Shown: positions 1-8,420 of the stretch, piece after piece | How positions within the stretch are numbered: position 1 is the first letter of the stretch | Layout: each line of letters starts with the position of its first letter | From: an uncultured Eubacteriales bacterium | GTDB taxonomy: Bacteria; Bacillota; Clostridia; Oscillospirales; Acutalibacteraceae | DNA length: 17,025 bases | Reading direction: 5' to 3' | Assembly: GCA_934615635.1 (NCBI GenBank) | Contig: CAKTTT010000033.1 | Span: 1-17,025 of the forward strand | Notes under the pieces: generated by a model | Told to the model about the DNA's origin: nothing | Database searches by the model: none | Seen by the model: the letters and a program-made list of their open reading frames with translations, nothing else | Translations under genes and position numbers: made by a program

Positions 1-49
1 TGCCCGAAAGCGTCATAGGGGATCATCTGCTTCCGGCAAGTAAAAAACC

Positions 50-87
50 AAAACGGGTGCGGCTTTTTGATAGCCGCACCCGTTTTT
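50..87 (-). terminator. Intrinsic terminator of the mutS-like gene, possibly bidirectional
   Basis: A perfect 15-bp inverted repeat (50-64 with 72-86) encloses a 7-base loop. Read on the minus strand, the stem lies about 60 bases past the stop codon of the MutS-like gene and is followed by a T-rich run, as expected for a Rho-independent terminator. On the plus strand the stem ends in a run of five T, so it could also stop transcription entering from the left edge. Nothing else is recognisable in bases 1-148. Confidence 0.85.
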
Positions 88-148
88 ACAGCCTTTGTTG
101 CGGAACCTCACCATACGCTGCAATCCCCTTTTTATGCGTCATGGCGTC

Positions 149-1741
149 TTATAGTTCCCAGCAGCCGGTTTGCCTATAGGCATCCGCCCGTGCGTCCGCC
201 CGGGCGGTGATCTCCCTGTCGAAGCCCATCAGCGCCAGCAGCCGAATCGCGTTCCGGGTTTGGGCGGCCCCGGGCATCAGGCGGTAATCGAAGGCGATGT
301 TTCCGTCGACGATCCTCTCCTGAAAATGATATAGTGCGAAGCGGCTTTGCAGCAGCTCGCACAGCTCGATATCATGGGTGGCGGCCAGACAGAGGCAGCC
401 GCGATGGGCCAGAGCCAGCAGCAGTTCGCTGGAGGCGGCGATCCTCTCGACGGTATTGGTGCCCCGCAGCACCTCGTCCACCACGCACAGCACCCGCTCT
501 CCCCGGTCGGCCGCTTCAAAAATCCGGCGGATCGCCTTGATTTCGGTGACAAAGTAGCTTTCCCCGGCCAGGATGTCGTCCGACAGCGCCATGGAGCTGT
601 AGATATGAAAGGCGGAGGCGGCATAAGAGGCGCACAGGGCGGTGCCGATGCTCTGGGCGAGAATCGCGTTCAGGGCGACGGTCTTTAGAAAGGTGGATTT
701 GCCGGAAGCGTTGGAGCCGGTAAGCAGTATCGGCCGCGCCGCGTCCAGGGTATTGGGCACCGGATGGGACAGCAGCGGATGCATCATCCCCTCCGCCCGC
801 AGGAGAGAAGGTTCCTCCGGGTCAAAGGACAGCGCCGGGTCGCAATACCCGGTGGCCGCCTTGCGGTAAGAGGCGACGGCGACGGCGGCGTCCAGGCTGC
901 CGACATATTCATGGATGACGGACACCTCACGAGTTAAACGGCTCAACCGGTTTTTCAGCAGCTCGTAAAGGATCAGATCCAGCAGGAACAGGGAATTCAG
1001 CAGAAAGGCGAGCTCGTTGTTCGCAAGAAAGGACAAACCGCCCAAACGGGTGATGCCCTTTATGCCGCGCGCGGTGTTTGGAGGGAGGCCGTCGCGAAAC
1101 GCCGGGTCCCCGGGCGCGATTTTGACGATGCGGTTATAGGCGGAGACGGTGGAGATGATCGCGTTCACAATGGGCAGGTTGTCCTCCAGCTGCCGGGTCA
1201 TACGGATATGGTAGAAGGGAATGAAGAGAAGCAACAGCACAAAGAGGTAGGGGGCGAAGGAAAGGAAAGGGAGCAGCAGGCCGGAGAGCAGCAGCAGGGC
1301 CGGAAGCAGAAGGGACAGCCATAAACGGGCGGGACTGTGCCGGGAGGGGGCGAAGGATTCGATGGTCTGCGCCGCCCGGCGCTTCCCCACGGAGGAAAGG
1401 ATCGTCTGTAGCTGCAGGCGAAAAGCGGGATGCGCCTCCATGTAAGTAATCAGGCCGTGCCGCCGCAGGTAGGTAGCCTCATCCAGAGCGGGGGTCCGCA
1501 GCCAGGCGTACAGCACCTGCTCCCCCGGCGTGCTGAGGGTATGATTCACCCGGCGGAAAACGTCGTCCATCGACAGATCGTACCAGGTGGTTTCATCCAG
1601 GTGAAAAACAGCGGGCGCGGCCCGCCGCCTGTGATCGAAGTATCCCCGGATATAATCGATTTCCTCCCCATCCGGGTAGTCCGCGGGTCTTTTCCCGAAG
1701 CTGGCTTCCAGCCGCGCTTTTCGTTTGGCCTGGGTTTCCAT
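149..1741 (-). CDS. Membrane-anchored MutS-related ATPase
   Basis: A 530-residue protein with a MutS-type ABC ATPase domain at its C terminus. Walker A is GSNASGKST (342-350), Walker B is VLCVVDEVLRGTNT (417-430, with D422 and E423), and the ATHD histidine switch is at 454-457. The catalytic core therefore looks intact. The N-terminal mismatch-reading domain with its Phe-x-Glu motif is absent. Two hydrophobic segments (about 140-158 and 161-178) suggest membrane anchoring, with a possible third near 249-263. The start at 1741 is chosen because AAAGGAGG lies 6 bases upstream and an extended -10 sits just before it; longer in-frame starts (to 1921) run through the promoter. MutS-like proteins with membrane segments are known in Bacillota, but their function is unclear. 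It is not the mismatch repair MutS, which is encoded at 5771-8386. The fold and ATPase call is firm; the substrate is unknown. Confidence 0.85.
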   Translation of the reverse strand: METQAKRKARLEASFGKRPADYPDGEEIDYIRGYFDHRRRAAPAVFHLDETTWYDLSMDDVFRRVNHTLSTPGEQVLYAWLRTPALDEATYLRRHGLITYMEAHPAFRLQLQTILSSVGKRRAAQTIESFAPSRHSPARLWLSLLLPALLLLSGLLLPFLSFAPYLFVLLLLFIPFYHIRMTRQLEDNLPIVNAIISTVSAYNRIVKIAPGDPAFRDGLPPNTARGIKGITRLGGLSFLANNELAFLLNSLFLLDLILYELLKNRLSRLTREVSVIHEYVGSLDAAVAVASYRKAATGYCDPALSFDPEEPSLLRAEGMMHPLLSHPVPNTLDAARPILLTGSNASGKSTFLKTVALNAILAQSIGTALCASYAASAFHIYSSMALSDDILAGESYFVTEIKAIRRIFEAADRGERVLCVVDEVLRGTNTVERIAASSELLLALAHRGCLCLAATHDIELCELLQSRFALYHFQERIVDGNIAFDYRLMPGAAQTRNAIRLLALMGFDREITARADARADAYRQTGCWEL

Positions 1742-1783
1742 GCGACCCCTCCTTTGCTGGCGACAGCCTCCAATGTGTTTACC

Positions 1784-1789
1784 AGTATA
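1784..1789 (-). promoter_or_regulatory. Extended -10 promoter of the mutS-like gene
   Basis: On the minus strand, TATACT (1789 down to 1784) is preceded directly by TGG, making an extended -10 element. No good -35 is visible at 16-18 bases, which is tolerated with an extended -10. Transcription would start near 1777, giving a leader of about 36 bases before the start codon at 1741. The core TGGTATACTG is identical to that of the miaB promoter on the other strand. Confidence 0.55.
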
Positions 1790-2060
1790 CCAGATAACAG
1801 CGGAAAAGAATAGGGGGGCGGAAAACGGAGGGGAGCCGGTGCGCGGACGGTTCCCCACGTTTGCTTGCTTCCGCTTGATCGGTACAAAATAGCAAGGCCT
1901 GCCATAAAGCCGCCTTTTCATCTGCTTCTAGGGCGGACCGGCCAAATGATGGGGAATATGACGCGATGGGAAAATAAAGGGGAAAAATCCCGTCGTTCCC
2001 AAGCGGGTATTCCCGAGCGCGTATGGCTGTTTCCCGGATGTCAGGCCGCCCATGACAACG

Positions 2061-2112
2061 GCAAGCCCCGGAAGGGCATGAAACCTTACGGTCATGCCCT
2101 TCCGGGGCTTGC
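2061..2112 (-). repeat. Perfect 21-bp inverted repeat downstream of murC
   Basis: Bases 2061-2081 pair perfectly with 2092-2112 around a 10-base loop. On the minus strand the loop reads CC-GTAA-GG plus two T, so the RNA would add two pairs and end in a GNRA-type GUAA tetraloop beyond a 2-base bulge. It starts about 28 bases after the murC stop codon. No T-run follows on either strand, so it is not a standard intrinsic terminator. It could be a terminator lacking a U-tract, an mRNA 3'-end stabiliser, or a copy of a small palindromic repeat family. Confidence 0.7.
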
Positions 2113-2140
2113 TGCCGGCGGGAAATAGAAGCCGATCGTT

Positions 2141-3535
2141 TTATACGACGGCCGGTGCCTTTTCCTTCAGGCTGGCCGCGATCATGCGGGCGCATTTATA
2201 GACGTCGCCGCCGCCCATGGTCAGCACCAAATCGCCCGGCTCCGCATTTGCCGCTACATAGGCGGTGATTTCCGGGAAGGTGGGGAGATAGAGGGCGCCG
2301 GGGATGCGGTCGGTGATCTGGGAAGAGGAGACGTGGACCGTGTTTTCCTCCCGGGAACCCATTATATCGCTGACGATCACCCGGTCCGCCAGGGAAAGGG
2401 ATTCCACAAAGCCGTCCAGATGTCTGGCGGTGCGGGTAAAGGTGAAGGGCTGGAAAACAGCCCATACCCGCTGATAGCCCATTCCTTTGGCGGCGCTGAT
2501 GGTGGCGCTGATCTCAGTGGGATGGTGGGCGTAGTCGTCGGCGATGGTCACGCCGGAAAAGGTGCCCAGGAACTCGAACCGCCGTCCCGCGCCGTGAAAG
2601 CTTTCCAGCCCGTCGGCGATCTGCTCCGCCGTGGCGCCGCAGAGGTTGGCGGCGGCGGCGGCGGCCACGGAATTGGCGATGTTGTGCTTGCCCGGCACCC
2701 CCAGGCGGATATGGGCCTGGAACACGCCGTTATGGATCAGGTCGTATTCGCCGTAGGAGCCGTCGTGAACCGCGATGTTCCGGGCGTGCCAGGGGTAGCG
2801 TTCGTCCAGGCCGTAGAGGATCACCGGCTTCTCCGTGATCCCCTCCAGCGCCTTGCGGGTGTTCTCGTCGTCGCCGTTGGCGAGGATGACCCGGGAGGCG
2901 CCGGACGCGAAGCGGCGGAAGGAGGCGATAACGTTTTCCAACGAGCCGAAATAATCCAGATGGTCTGCATCCACGTTGAGAACCACCGCCACGTCGGCGG
3001 CCATGGAGAGATAGTGATCCTGGAATTCGCAGGCCTCGCACACCATGGTGTCGCTGCGGCCCGCACGGCCGTTGGCGTTGATGAGGGGGAGGCGCCCCCC
3101 GATGAACAGGGTGGGATCCAGCCCCGCCTGCAGCAGGATCTGCGAAATCATGGAGGTGGTGGTGGTTTTGCCGTGGGTGCCCGCCACCGCCACGGTGTTG
3201 GGATACCGGCGGGTGATCATCCCCAGCAGCTTGGCCCGCTCCAGCAGGGGAATGCCGCGTTCCCTGGCGGCGGCCAGCTCCGGATTGGCGGCGTTGACGG
3301 CGGCGGTGAACACCACCAGCTCCGCATTCCCGACGTTTTCCGCCGCGTGGCCCATCTGGATCGGGATTCCCAGGGAGCGCAGCCGGTTCACGTTATCCGA
3401 TTCGTTAACGTCGGAACCGGTGAGCGTGTAGCCGAGAGTATGGAGGATTTCCGCCAGCGGGCTCATGCCCGATCCGCCGATCCCCACAAAATGAATCCGC
3501 TTGACGGAATGAAGGATGTCTTTATCGTTGTCCAT
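2141..3535 (-). CDS. murC: UDP-N-acetylmuramate--L-alanine ligase
   Basis: MurC is the cytoplasmic ATP-dependent ligase that adds L-alanine to UDP-MurNAc, the first step of the peptidoglycan stem peptide. The 464-residue product has the N-terminal nucleotide-sugar motif GIGGSGMS (18-25), the ATP P-loop GTHGKTTT (119-126), the central motif NVDADHLDYF (187-196) and the Mur ligase C-terminal motif DDYAHHPTE (333-341). The length is normal for the family. The start at 3535 is chosen because the protein then begins just before the Rossmann motif; GGAAAGG lies 11 bases upstream, a slightly long spacing. An in-frame start at 3697 would add 54 residues unlike the family. It stands alone, divergent from miaB, and not in a mur gene cluster. 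A run of alanine codons (near 2649-2668) explains the local GCC repeat. Confidence 0.96.
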   Translation of the reverse strand: MDNDKDILHSVKRIHFVGIGGSGMSPLAEILHTLGYTLTGSDVNESDNVNRLRSLGIPIQMGHAAENVGNAELVVFTAAVNAANPELAAARERGIPLLERAKLLGMITRRYPNTVAVAGTHGKTTTTSMISQILLQAGLDPTLFIGGRLPLINANGRAGRSDTMVCEACEFQDHYLSMAADVAVVLNVDADHLDYFGSLENVIASFRRFASGASRVILANGDDENTRKALEGITEKPVILYGLDERYPWHARNIAVHDGSYGEYDLIHNGVFQAHIRLGVPGKHNIANSVAAAAAANLCGATAEQIADGLESFHGAGRRFEFLGTFSGVTIADDYAHHPTEISATISAAKGMGYQRVWAVFQPFTFTRTARHLDGFVESLSLADRVIVSDIMGSREENTVHVSSSQITDRIPGALYLPTFPEITAYVAANAEPGDLVLTMGGGDVYKCARMIAASLKEKAPAVV

Positions 3536-3892
3536 GCTGTACCATGCCTTTCCGCCGGTATCGGGAGCCGGCGCTTGAAAATATACGGCGTTCCGCCTCC
3601 CGCGTCCGCGCGGCGAGAAGCGCGGGACGATTTCCGATGGAGGGAGGCATAGAAACTGCATGACTATTATATTGCCCCGCGAAGGAAAATGGAACACCTT
3701 TTTTCTATTTTATCCAATATTTCCACGCGCTAATCGGGAATTATAAATTATCCCGGCCAATCGGCGGGCGGTTCCCTTATTTCGACGAAATCCGATTTTT
3801 TGCATTGAAAATTACACGATATCTTGGTATACTGAAAGAATCAGCAGCTATTGCAAAAAGCGGTTCAACGCGGCGAAAGGGTAATCGGGCTT
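3536..3892. other. Divergent intergenic region between murC and miaB
   Basis: This region of about 350 bases has a sharply AT-rich middle (about 3660-3850) in otherwise GC-rich DNA, as expected for divergent promoters. The plus-strand miaB promoter is clear (3805-3833). For murC, a perfect TATAAT lies on the minus strand at 3671 down to 3666, but the hexamer 17 bases upstream (TTCCAT) is a poor -35, so this is only a candidate. It would give a leader of about 120 bases. Other AT-rich hexamers near 3707-3745 also lack a -35. I see no operator or riboswitch fold. Confidence 0.55.
3805..3833 (+). promoter_or_regulatory. Sigma-A type promoter of the miaB-mutSL operon
   Basis: TTGAAA (3805-3810) and TATACT (3828-3833) are separated by exactly 17 bases. 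TGG immediately before the -10 gives an extended -10. Transcription should begin near 3840, about 50 bases before the miaB start codon. This is the only strong promoter seen ahead of the miaB to miaA run. Confidence 0.82.
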
Positions 3893-5311
3893 ATGGCTTT
3901 CATACAAAGGATCACAGAGGCGGAGCTGGCGCTCCAGCAGGCGTACGGCGCGCGCGTCCGCGCTCTTTACGAGGCGCGAGGGGAAGCGGTCGCCCCGCTG
4001 GCCTGCGTGCGGACCTTCGGCTGCCAGCAGAATGTGTCCGATTCGGAGCATATCAAGGGTATGCTGGCGCAGATGGGCTTCGGCTTCACCGAGGATGCGG
4101 AAGCGGCGGATCTGATTCTCTTCAACACCTGCGCGGTGCGGGAGCACGCGGAGGACCGGGTGTTCGGCAACGTGGGTGCGCTCAAGGCGCTCAAGCGCCG
4201 CAAGCCCCGGCTGCTGATCGCGCTGTGCGGCTGCATGGTGCAGCAGCCCCATGTGGCGGAAAAAATCCGGGTCAGCTACCCCTTTGTGGGGCTGGTTTTC
4301 GGCACCCATGTCCTCCACCGCTTTCCGGAGCTTTTATGGGACGCGCTTTCCCAGGACCGCCGGGTGATCGAAACGCCGGAGTGCGACGGGGTGCTGGCGG
4401 AGGGGATCGACGTGCGGCGGGACGGGAATTTCAAGGCCTGGCTGCCCATCATGTACGGCTGCAACAATTTCTGCACTTACTGTGTGGTGCCCTACGTCCG
4501 CGGCAGGGAACGCAGCCGCGATCCGGAGGACGTGCTGGCGGAGGCGCGCCGGCTGGTGGCGGAGGGCTATAAAGAGATCACCCTGCTGGGGCAGAACGTC
4601 AACTCCTACGGCCGGGGAGAGGCGCACGGGGTGGATTTCCCCGCTCTTTTGCGGCGGATCAACGCCATCGAGGGGGATTTTCTCATCCGCTTCATGACCT
4701 CTCATCCCAAGGACGCCACGCCGGAGCTGTTCGACACCATCGCCGCGTGTGAAAAGGTGTCCCGGCATTTCCACCTGCCCTTTCAGTCGGGCAGCAACCG
4801 GGTGCTGCGGAGGATGAACCGGGGCTATACCCGGGAGCAGTATCTGGGGCTGATCGACTACGCCCGCAAGGCGGTCCCCGGCATCGCTTTCACCAGCGAC
4901 GTGATCGTGGGCTTCCCCGGGGAGACGCGGGAGGATTTCGAGCAGACGCTGGACCTGATCCGCCGGGTGAATTTCGTTTCCCTCTTCACCTTTATCTTTT
5001 CTCCCCGGGAGGGGACGCCGGCCGCCTCCATGCCGGATCCCATTCCGGCGGCGGAAAAGTCCGCCTGGTTCCGGGAGATGAACGAGGTGCAGGAGGCGCT
5101 GGCCGCCGACCGGCTGGCGGGGATGGTGGGAACCGTCCGCCGGGCGCTGATCGAAGAGCGGTGCGAGGGCTACCTGGAGGCGCGGCTGCCGGAAAATATC
5201 GTCATCCGGGTGGATGAAGGGGACGCGCCGGTGGGAAGCTATGCCTTGGTGGAGATCACCGGGGCGAAAAGCTGGATACTCATGGGAAGAATTCTTCCAC
5301 AACAAGCATAA
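3893..5311 (+). CDS. miaB: tRNA-2-methylthio-N6-dimethylallyladenosine synthase MiaB
   Basis: MiaB is a radical-SAM enzyme with two iron-sulfur clusters. It adds a methylthio group to i6A at tRNA position 37, next to the anticodon in tRNAs reading codons that start with U. The 472-residue protein has the N-terminal UPF0004 cysteines (C44, C80, C114), the radical-SAM motif C190-x3-C194-x2-C197 followed by VVPYVRGRERSR, and a C-terminal TRAM RNA-binding domain (about 405-470). I chose ATG at 3893, preceded by GAAAGGG. A TTG at 3851 would extend the frame by 14 residues but lies about 11 bases after the predicted transcription start and has no ribosome binding site. The VVPYVRGRE context fits MiaB rather than MtaB or RimO. 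It heads an operon that also contains miaA, whose product makes its substrate. Confidence 0.96.
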   Translation: MAFIQRITEAELALQQAYGARVRALYEARGEAVAPLACVRTFGCQQNVSDSEHIKGMLAQMGFGFTEDAEAADLILFNTCAVREHAEDRVFGNVGALKALKRRKPRLLIALCGCMVQQPHVAEKIRVSYPFVGLVFGTHVLHRFPELLWDALSQDRRVIETPECDGVLAEGIDVRRDGNFKAWLPIMYGCNNFCTYCVVPYVRGRERSRDPEDVLAEARRLVAEGYKEITLLGQNVNSYGRGEAHGVDFPALLRRINAIEGDFLIRFMTSHPKDATPELFDTIAACEKVSRHFHLPFQSGSNRVLRRMNRGYTREQYLGLIDYARKAVPGIAFTSDVIVGFPGETREDFEQTLDLIRRVNFVSLFTFIFSPREGTPAASMPDPIPAAEKSAWFREMNEVQEALAADRLAGMVGTVRRALIEERCEGYLEARLPENIVIRVDEGDAPVGSYALVEITGAKSWILMGRILPQQA

Positions 5312-5324
5312 AGGAGCAAGAAAA

Positions 5325-5729
5325 ATGGATCAGATTTTGGATTTGGCGAGAGAGCTTGGCTATTCGATACAGCAGGACGAGCGGTTCATCCGCACCCAGC
5401 TCGCCCAGGCCGCCGCGGACGAGGACGAGGAGCTGCAGGGCCTGATCGGAGAGTTCAACCTCAAGCGCATCGCCTACAACGCGGAAAACAACAAGGAGGG
5501 CAAGGATGCGGAAAAGCTCTCCCGGCTGGACGGGGAGATCCGGGAGATATACAGCCGGCTGATGATGAATGAGCATATGGCCGCCTACAACGACGCCAAG
5601 ACCGAGCTGGACAAGCTGGTCAACCAGATCGCCACCATCGTCACCATGTCCGCCCAGGGGGAGGACCCGGAAAGCATCTCCGCCGAGGGCTGCGGCGGCA
5701 ATTGCGCGGGCTGCAGCGGCTGTCACTGA
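5325..5729 (+). CDS. YlbF/YmcA (DUF964) family protein with four-cysteine tail
   Basis: A 134-residue, largely helical and highly charged protein of the YlbF/YmcA family. It begins MDQILDLARELGYSIQQDER and has a LMMNEHMAAYNDAKTELD segment near 79-96. In Bacillus subtilis the family members YlbF (RicF) and YmcA (RicA) form a complex with YaaT (RicT) that binds Fe-S clusters and aids RNase Y-dependent mRNA processing. B. subtilis ymcA also lies between miaB and mutS, so position supports a YmcA-like role. The C terminus carries C123-x3-C127-x2-C130-x2-C133 in a Gly-rich context, which could bind a metal or Fe-S cluster. AAGGAG lies 8 bases before the ATG, and the gap to miaB is 13 bases. Family assignment is good; which paralogue it matches, and its RNase Y role here, are inferred. 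Confidence 0.85.
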   Translation: MDQILDLARELGYSIQQDERFIRTQLAQAAADEDEELQGLIGEFNLKRIAYNAENNKEGKDAEKLSRLDGEIREIYSRLMMNEHMAAYNDAKTELDKLVNQIATIVTMSAQGEDPESISAEGCGGNCAGCSGCH

Positions 5730-5770
5730 GCCGGCCGGCATAAACGCGCGCAGGAAGGAAGGGGATCCGC

Positions 5771-8386
5771 ATGGCGGAAATGACGCCGATGATGAAGCAG
5801 TATTTTGAGATCAAGGAGCAGCATCCCAACTGCATCCTGTTCTTCCGGCTGGGCGATTTTTATGAGATGTTCTTCGACGACGCCAAAACCGCCTCCCAGG
5901 AGCTGGAATTGGTTTTGACCGGACGGGACTGCGGGCAGGAGGAACGGGCGCCCATGTGCGGCGTTCCTTTCCATAGCTGCGAATCCTATATCGCCCGGCT
6001 GGTGGCCAAGGGGTATAAGGTGGCCATCTGCGAGCAGATGGAGGATCCGGCCCTGGCCAAGGGCCTGGTCAAGCGGGATGTGATCCGGATCATCACCCCC
6101 GGCACCGTGATCGAGGGGAGTATGCTGGATGAGGGGAAGAACAACTACCTCTGCACCCTGTTCATCGGCGATGGAGCGGGGGAGGCGGGGCTATGCTTCG
6201 CCGACTGTTCCACCGGCGAGATCCATCTGACCCGGATAGCCGGGGACGACGTGCTGCTGCGGGTCAACAACGAGCTAGGGCGTTTCTCCCCCCGGGAACT
6301 GCTGCTCAACGACACAGCGGCGTCTCAGAAGCCGGTGGTGGACTTCATCAGCAACCGCCTGGGGGCCAGGCCGGATACGGCGGATCCCTCCGCCTTCGAT
6401 TACAACAAGGCGGAGGAGACCATCCTGCGGCATTTCCACGCGGACAGCCTGGAGAAGCTGGGGCTGCGGGAGCAGTTTTCCGCCGTCCGGGCGCTGGGCT
6501 GCGCGCTGGGATACCTTTATGAGACCCAGATGAACGGCCTGGAGCGGATGAACAACCTGGACGTGTACTCCGACGTGCAGTTTATGCGGCTGGATCTCAC
6601 CGCCCGGCGGAATCTGGAGCTGCTGGAAACCATGCGCAACAAGGAAAAGCGAGGCTCCCTGCTGGGGGTGCTGGATCATACCCGCACCGCCATGGGCAAG
6701 CGGCTCATGCGAAGCTGGATCGAGCAGCCGCTGATCAACCCCGCCCAGATCAGCCGCCGCCACAACGCGGTGGATGAGCTGGTGCACGACACGGTCATGC
6801 GGGGAGAGCTGACGGATAAGCTGTCGGATATCTACGATCTGGAGCGGATCATGACCCGGATCGTCTACGGCAGCGCCAACGCCAAGGAGCTGCGCTCCCT
6901 TTCCCGGACCATCCGCTGCATGGCCCCCATCAAGGAGCGGCTGCAGGAGGTCAAATGCGCTTTCCTCAGCGAGATCTGCCGGGATATAGACCCTCTGGAG
7001 GATATCTTTGCTCTCATCGAGCGGGCTATTGTGGAGGATCCGCCCTTTTCTGTGCGGGAGGGCGGTATGATCCGGGAGGGCTACAGCGAGGAAATCGACG
7101 AGCTGCGGTTTGAGATGTCCGACGGCAAGGGCGTCATCGCCCGGGTGGAGGCCCAGGAGAAAGAGCGCACCGGCATCAAGAACCTGAAGGTAGGCTACAA
7201 CCGGGTTTTCGGCTATTATATCGAGGTGTCCCGCTCCTATGCCGACCAGGTGCCGGAAACCTACATACGCAAGCAGACCCTGGCCAACGCCGAACGGTAT
7301 ATCACCCAGGAGCTCAAGGAGCTGGAGACCCGCGTCTTGGGCGCCAAGGATCGGGTGGTGGCGCTGGAATACCAGCTTTTCACCGAGATCCGCACCAAGG
7401 TGGCGGGGGAGCTGCACCGCATTCAGGCCACGGCTCAGGCCATCGCCCGGCTGGACGTGCTCTGCTCCTTCGCGGAGGTATCGGTGCGAAACGGGTACAC
7501 CCGGCCGCTGGTGGATCTGCAGGGGCGGATTGAAATCAAGAACGGCCGGCATCCGGTGGTGGAGGTTATTCAGGACGCCCCCTTCGTGCCCAACGACACC
7601 TATCTGGACAACCATGAAAACCGGATCGCCCTGATCACCGGGCCCAATATGGCGGGTAAATCCACCTATATGCGGCAGACGGCGCTGATTGTGCTGATGG
7701 CGCAGATCGGCTGCTTCGTTCCGGCGGAAAGCGCCACCGTGGGGATCGTGGACAGCATTTTCACCCGGGTGGGCGCTTCGGACGATCTGTCCGCGGGGCA
7801 GTCCACCTTCATGGTGGAGATGAGCGAGGTGGCGGCCATCTTGAAAAATGCCACGGCGGACAGCCTTATCATCTTCGATGAAATCGGCCGCGGCACCTCC
7901 ACCTTCGACGGCATGAGCATTGCCCGTGCGGTGCTGGAGTATGTGGCCAGCGCCAAAAAGCTGGGGGCGAAGGCGCTGTTCGCCACCCATTATCACGAGC
8001 TGACCGCCGTGGAGGCGGAGATCGACTGCATCAAAAACTACAACATCGCCGTGAAAAAACGAGGGGACGACATCACCTTCCTGCGCCGGATCGTCCGGGG
8101 CCCCGCCGACGACAGCTACGGCATCGAGGTGGCCAAGCTGGCCGGTATCCCCGACAGCGTGGTGGCCCGGGCCAAGGAGATTCTGAAGCAGCTGGAAAAC
8201 GGGGATATGGAGACCGCCGGCCCCCGCGGCGACCGGTTTGAATCGGAGGACGGCCAGCTCTCCCTGCTGCCGGCGGGGGATAACGAGCTGGTCCGGCGGC
8301 TCAAGGAGATGGACGTCAACACGCTGACCCCCATCGAGGCGCTGCAGACGCTGTACGAGCTGTGCAAGGAAGCGGCCCGCTACTGA
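5771..8386 (+). CDS. mutS: DNA mismatch repair protein MutS
   Basis: MutS recognises mispairs and small loops and, with ATP, forms a sliding clamp that recruits MutL. The 871-residue length is typical. The mismatch-reading motif F30-Y31-E32 lies near the N terminus. The C-terminal ATPase has Walker A GPNMAGKST (624-632), Walker B LIIFDEIGRGTST (starting L699, with D703 and E704) and the ATHYHEL switch. A QLSLL motif (829-833) near the C terminus matches the known beta-clamp binding site. The ATG at 5771 follows a strong GGAAGGAAGGGG site. The gene lies 41 bases after the YlbF-family gene and 34 bases before mutL, so coexpression with MutL is expected. No defect is visible. Confidence 0.98.
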   Translation: MAEMTPMMKQYFEIKEQHPNCILFFRLGDFYEMFFDDAKTASQELELVLTGRDCGQEERAPMCGVPFHSCESYIARLVAKGYKVAICEQMEDPALAKGLVKRDVIRIITPGTVIEGSMLDEGKNNYLCTLFIGDGAGEAGLCFADCSTGEIHLTRIAGDDVLLRVNNELGRFSPRELLLNDTAASQKPVVDFISNRLGARPDTADPSAFDYNKAEETILRHFHADSLEKLGLREQFSAVRALGCALGYLYETQMNGLERMNNLDVYSDVQFMRLDLTARRNLELLETMRNKEKRGSLLGVLDHTRTAMGKRLMRSWIEQPLINPAQISRRHNAVDELVHDTVMRGELTDKLSDIYDLERIMTRIVYGSANAKELRSLSRTIRCMAPIKERLQEVKCAFLSEICRDIDPLEDIFALIERAIVEDPPFSVREGGMIREGYSEEIDELRFEMSDGKGVIARVEAQEKERTGIKNLKVGYNRVFGYYIEVSRSYADQVPETYIRKQTLANAERYITQELKELETRVLGAKDRVVALEYQLFTEIRTKVAGELHRIQATAQAIARLDVLCSFAEVSVRNGYTRPLVDLQGRIEIKNGRHPVVEVIQDAPFVPNDTYLDNHENRIALITGPNMAGKSTYMRQTALIVLMAQIGCFVPAESATVGIVDSIFTRVGASDDLSAGQSTFMVEMSEVAAILKNATADSLIIFDEIGRGTSTFDGMSIARAVLEYVASAKKLGAKALFATHYHELTAVEAEIDCIKNYNIAVKKRGDDITFLRRIVRGPADDSYGIEVAKLAGIPDSVVARAKEILKQLENGDMETAGPRGDRFESEDGQLSLLPAGDNELVRRLKEMDVNTLTPIEALQTLYELCKEAARY

Positions 8387-8420
8387 AGAAAAGACGGACG
8401 ACGGAAAGGGAGGCGGCGAT

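Larger units (their letters stand above)
1742..2140. other. Intergenic spacer between murC and the mutS-like gene
   Basis: About 400 bases without a credible gene. Next to the mutS-like gene it holds that gene's ribosome binding site (1748-1755) and extended -10 promoter (1784-1789). Next to murC it holds a long perfect hairpin (2061-2112). The stretch 1815-2055 shows no recognisable motif. Small open frames crossing it lack ribosome binding sites and family resemblance. Confidence 0.6.

Noticed and set aside
1865..2128. Possible small plus-strand gene in the murC/mutS-like spacer
   Set aside because: No ribosome binding site, no conserved-looking peptide, and its end is made of the inverted repeat.
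2645..2670. GCC-type triplet repeat
   Set aside because: It encodes an alanine run in a conserved helix of MurC (after NIANSV) and is not a separate repeat element.
2333..3652. Long plus-strand open frame of 439 codons opposite murC
   Set aside because: It is an antisense shadow of a GC-rich gene: composition is Gly/Val/His-biased, no ribosome binding site precedes it and it resembles no family, while the murC frame has all family motifs.
6275..7996. Minus-strand open frame of 573 codons opposite mutS
   Set aside because: It mirrors mutS codons, is rich in His/Gly/Leu/Gln, and has no start signals or recognisable domain.
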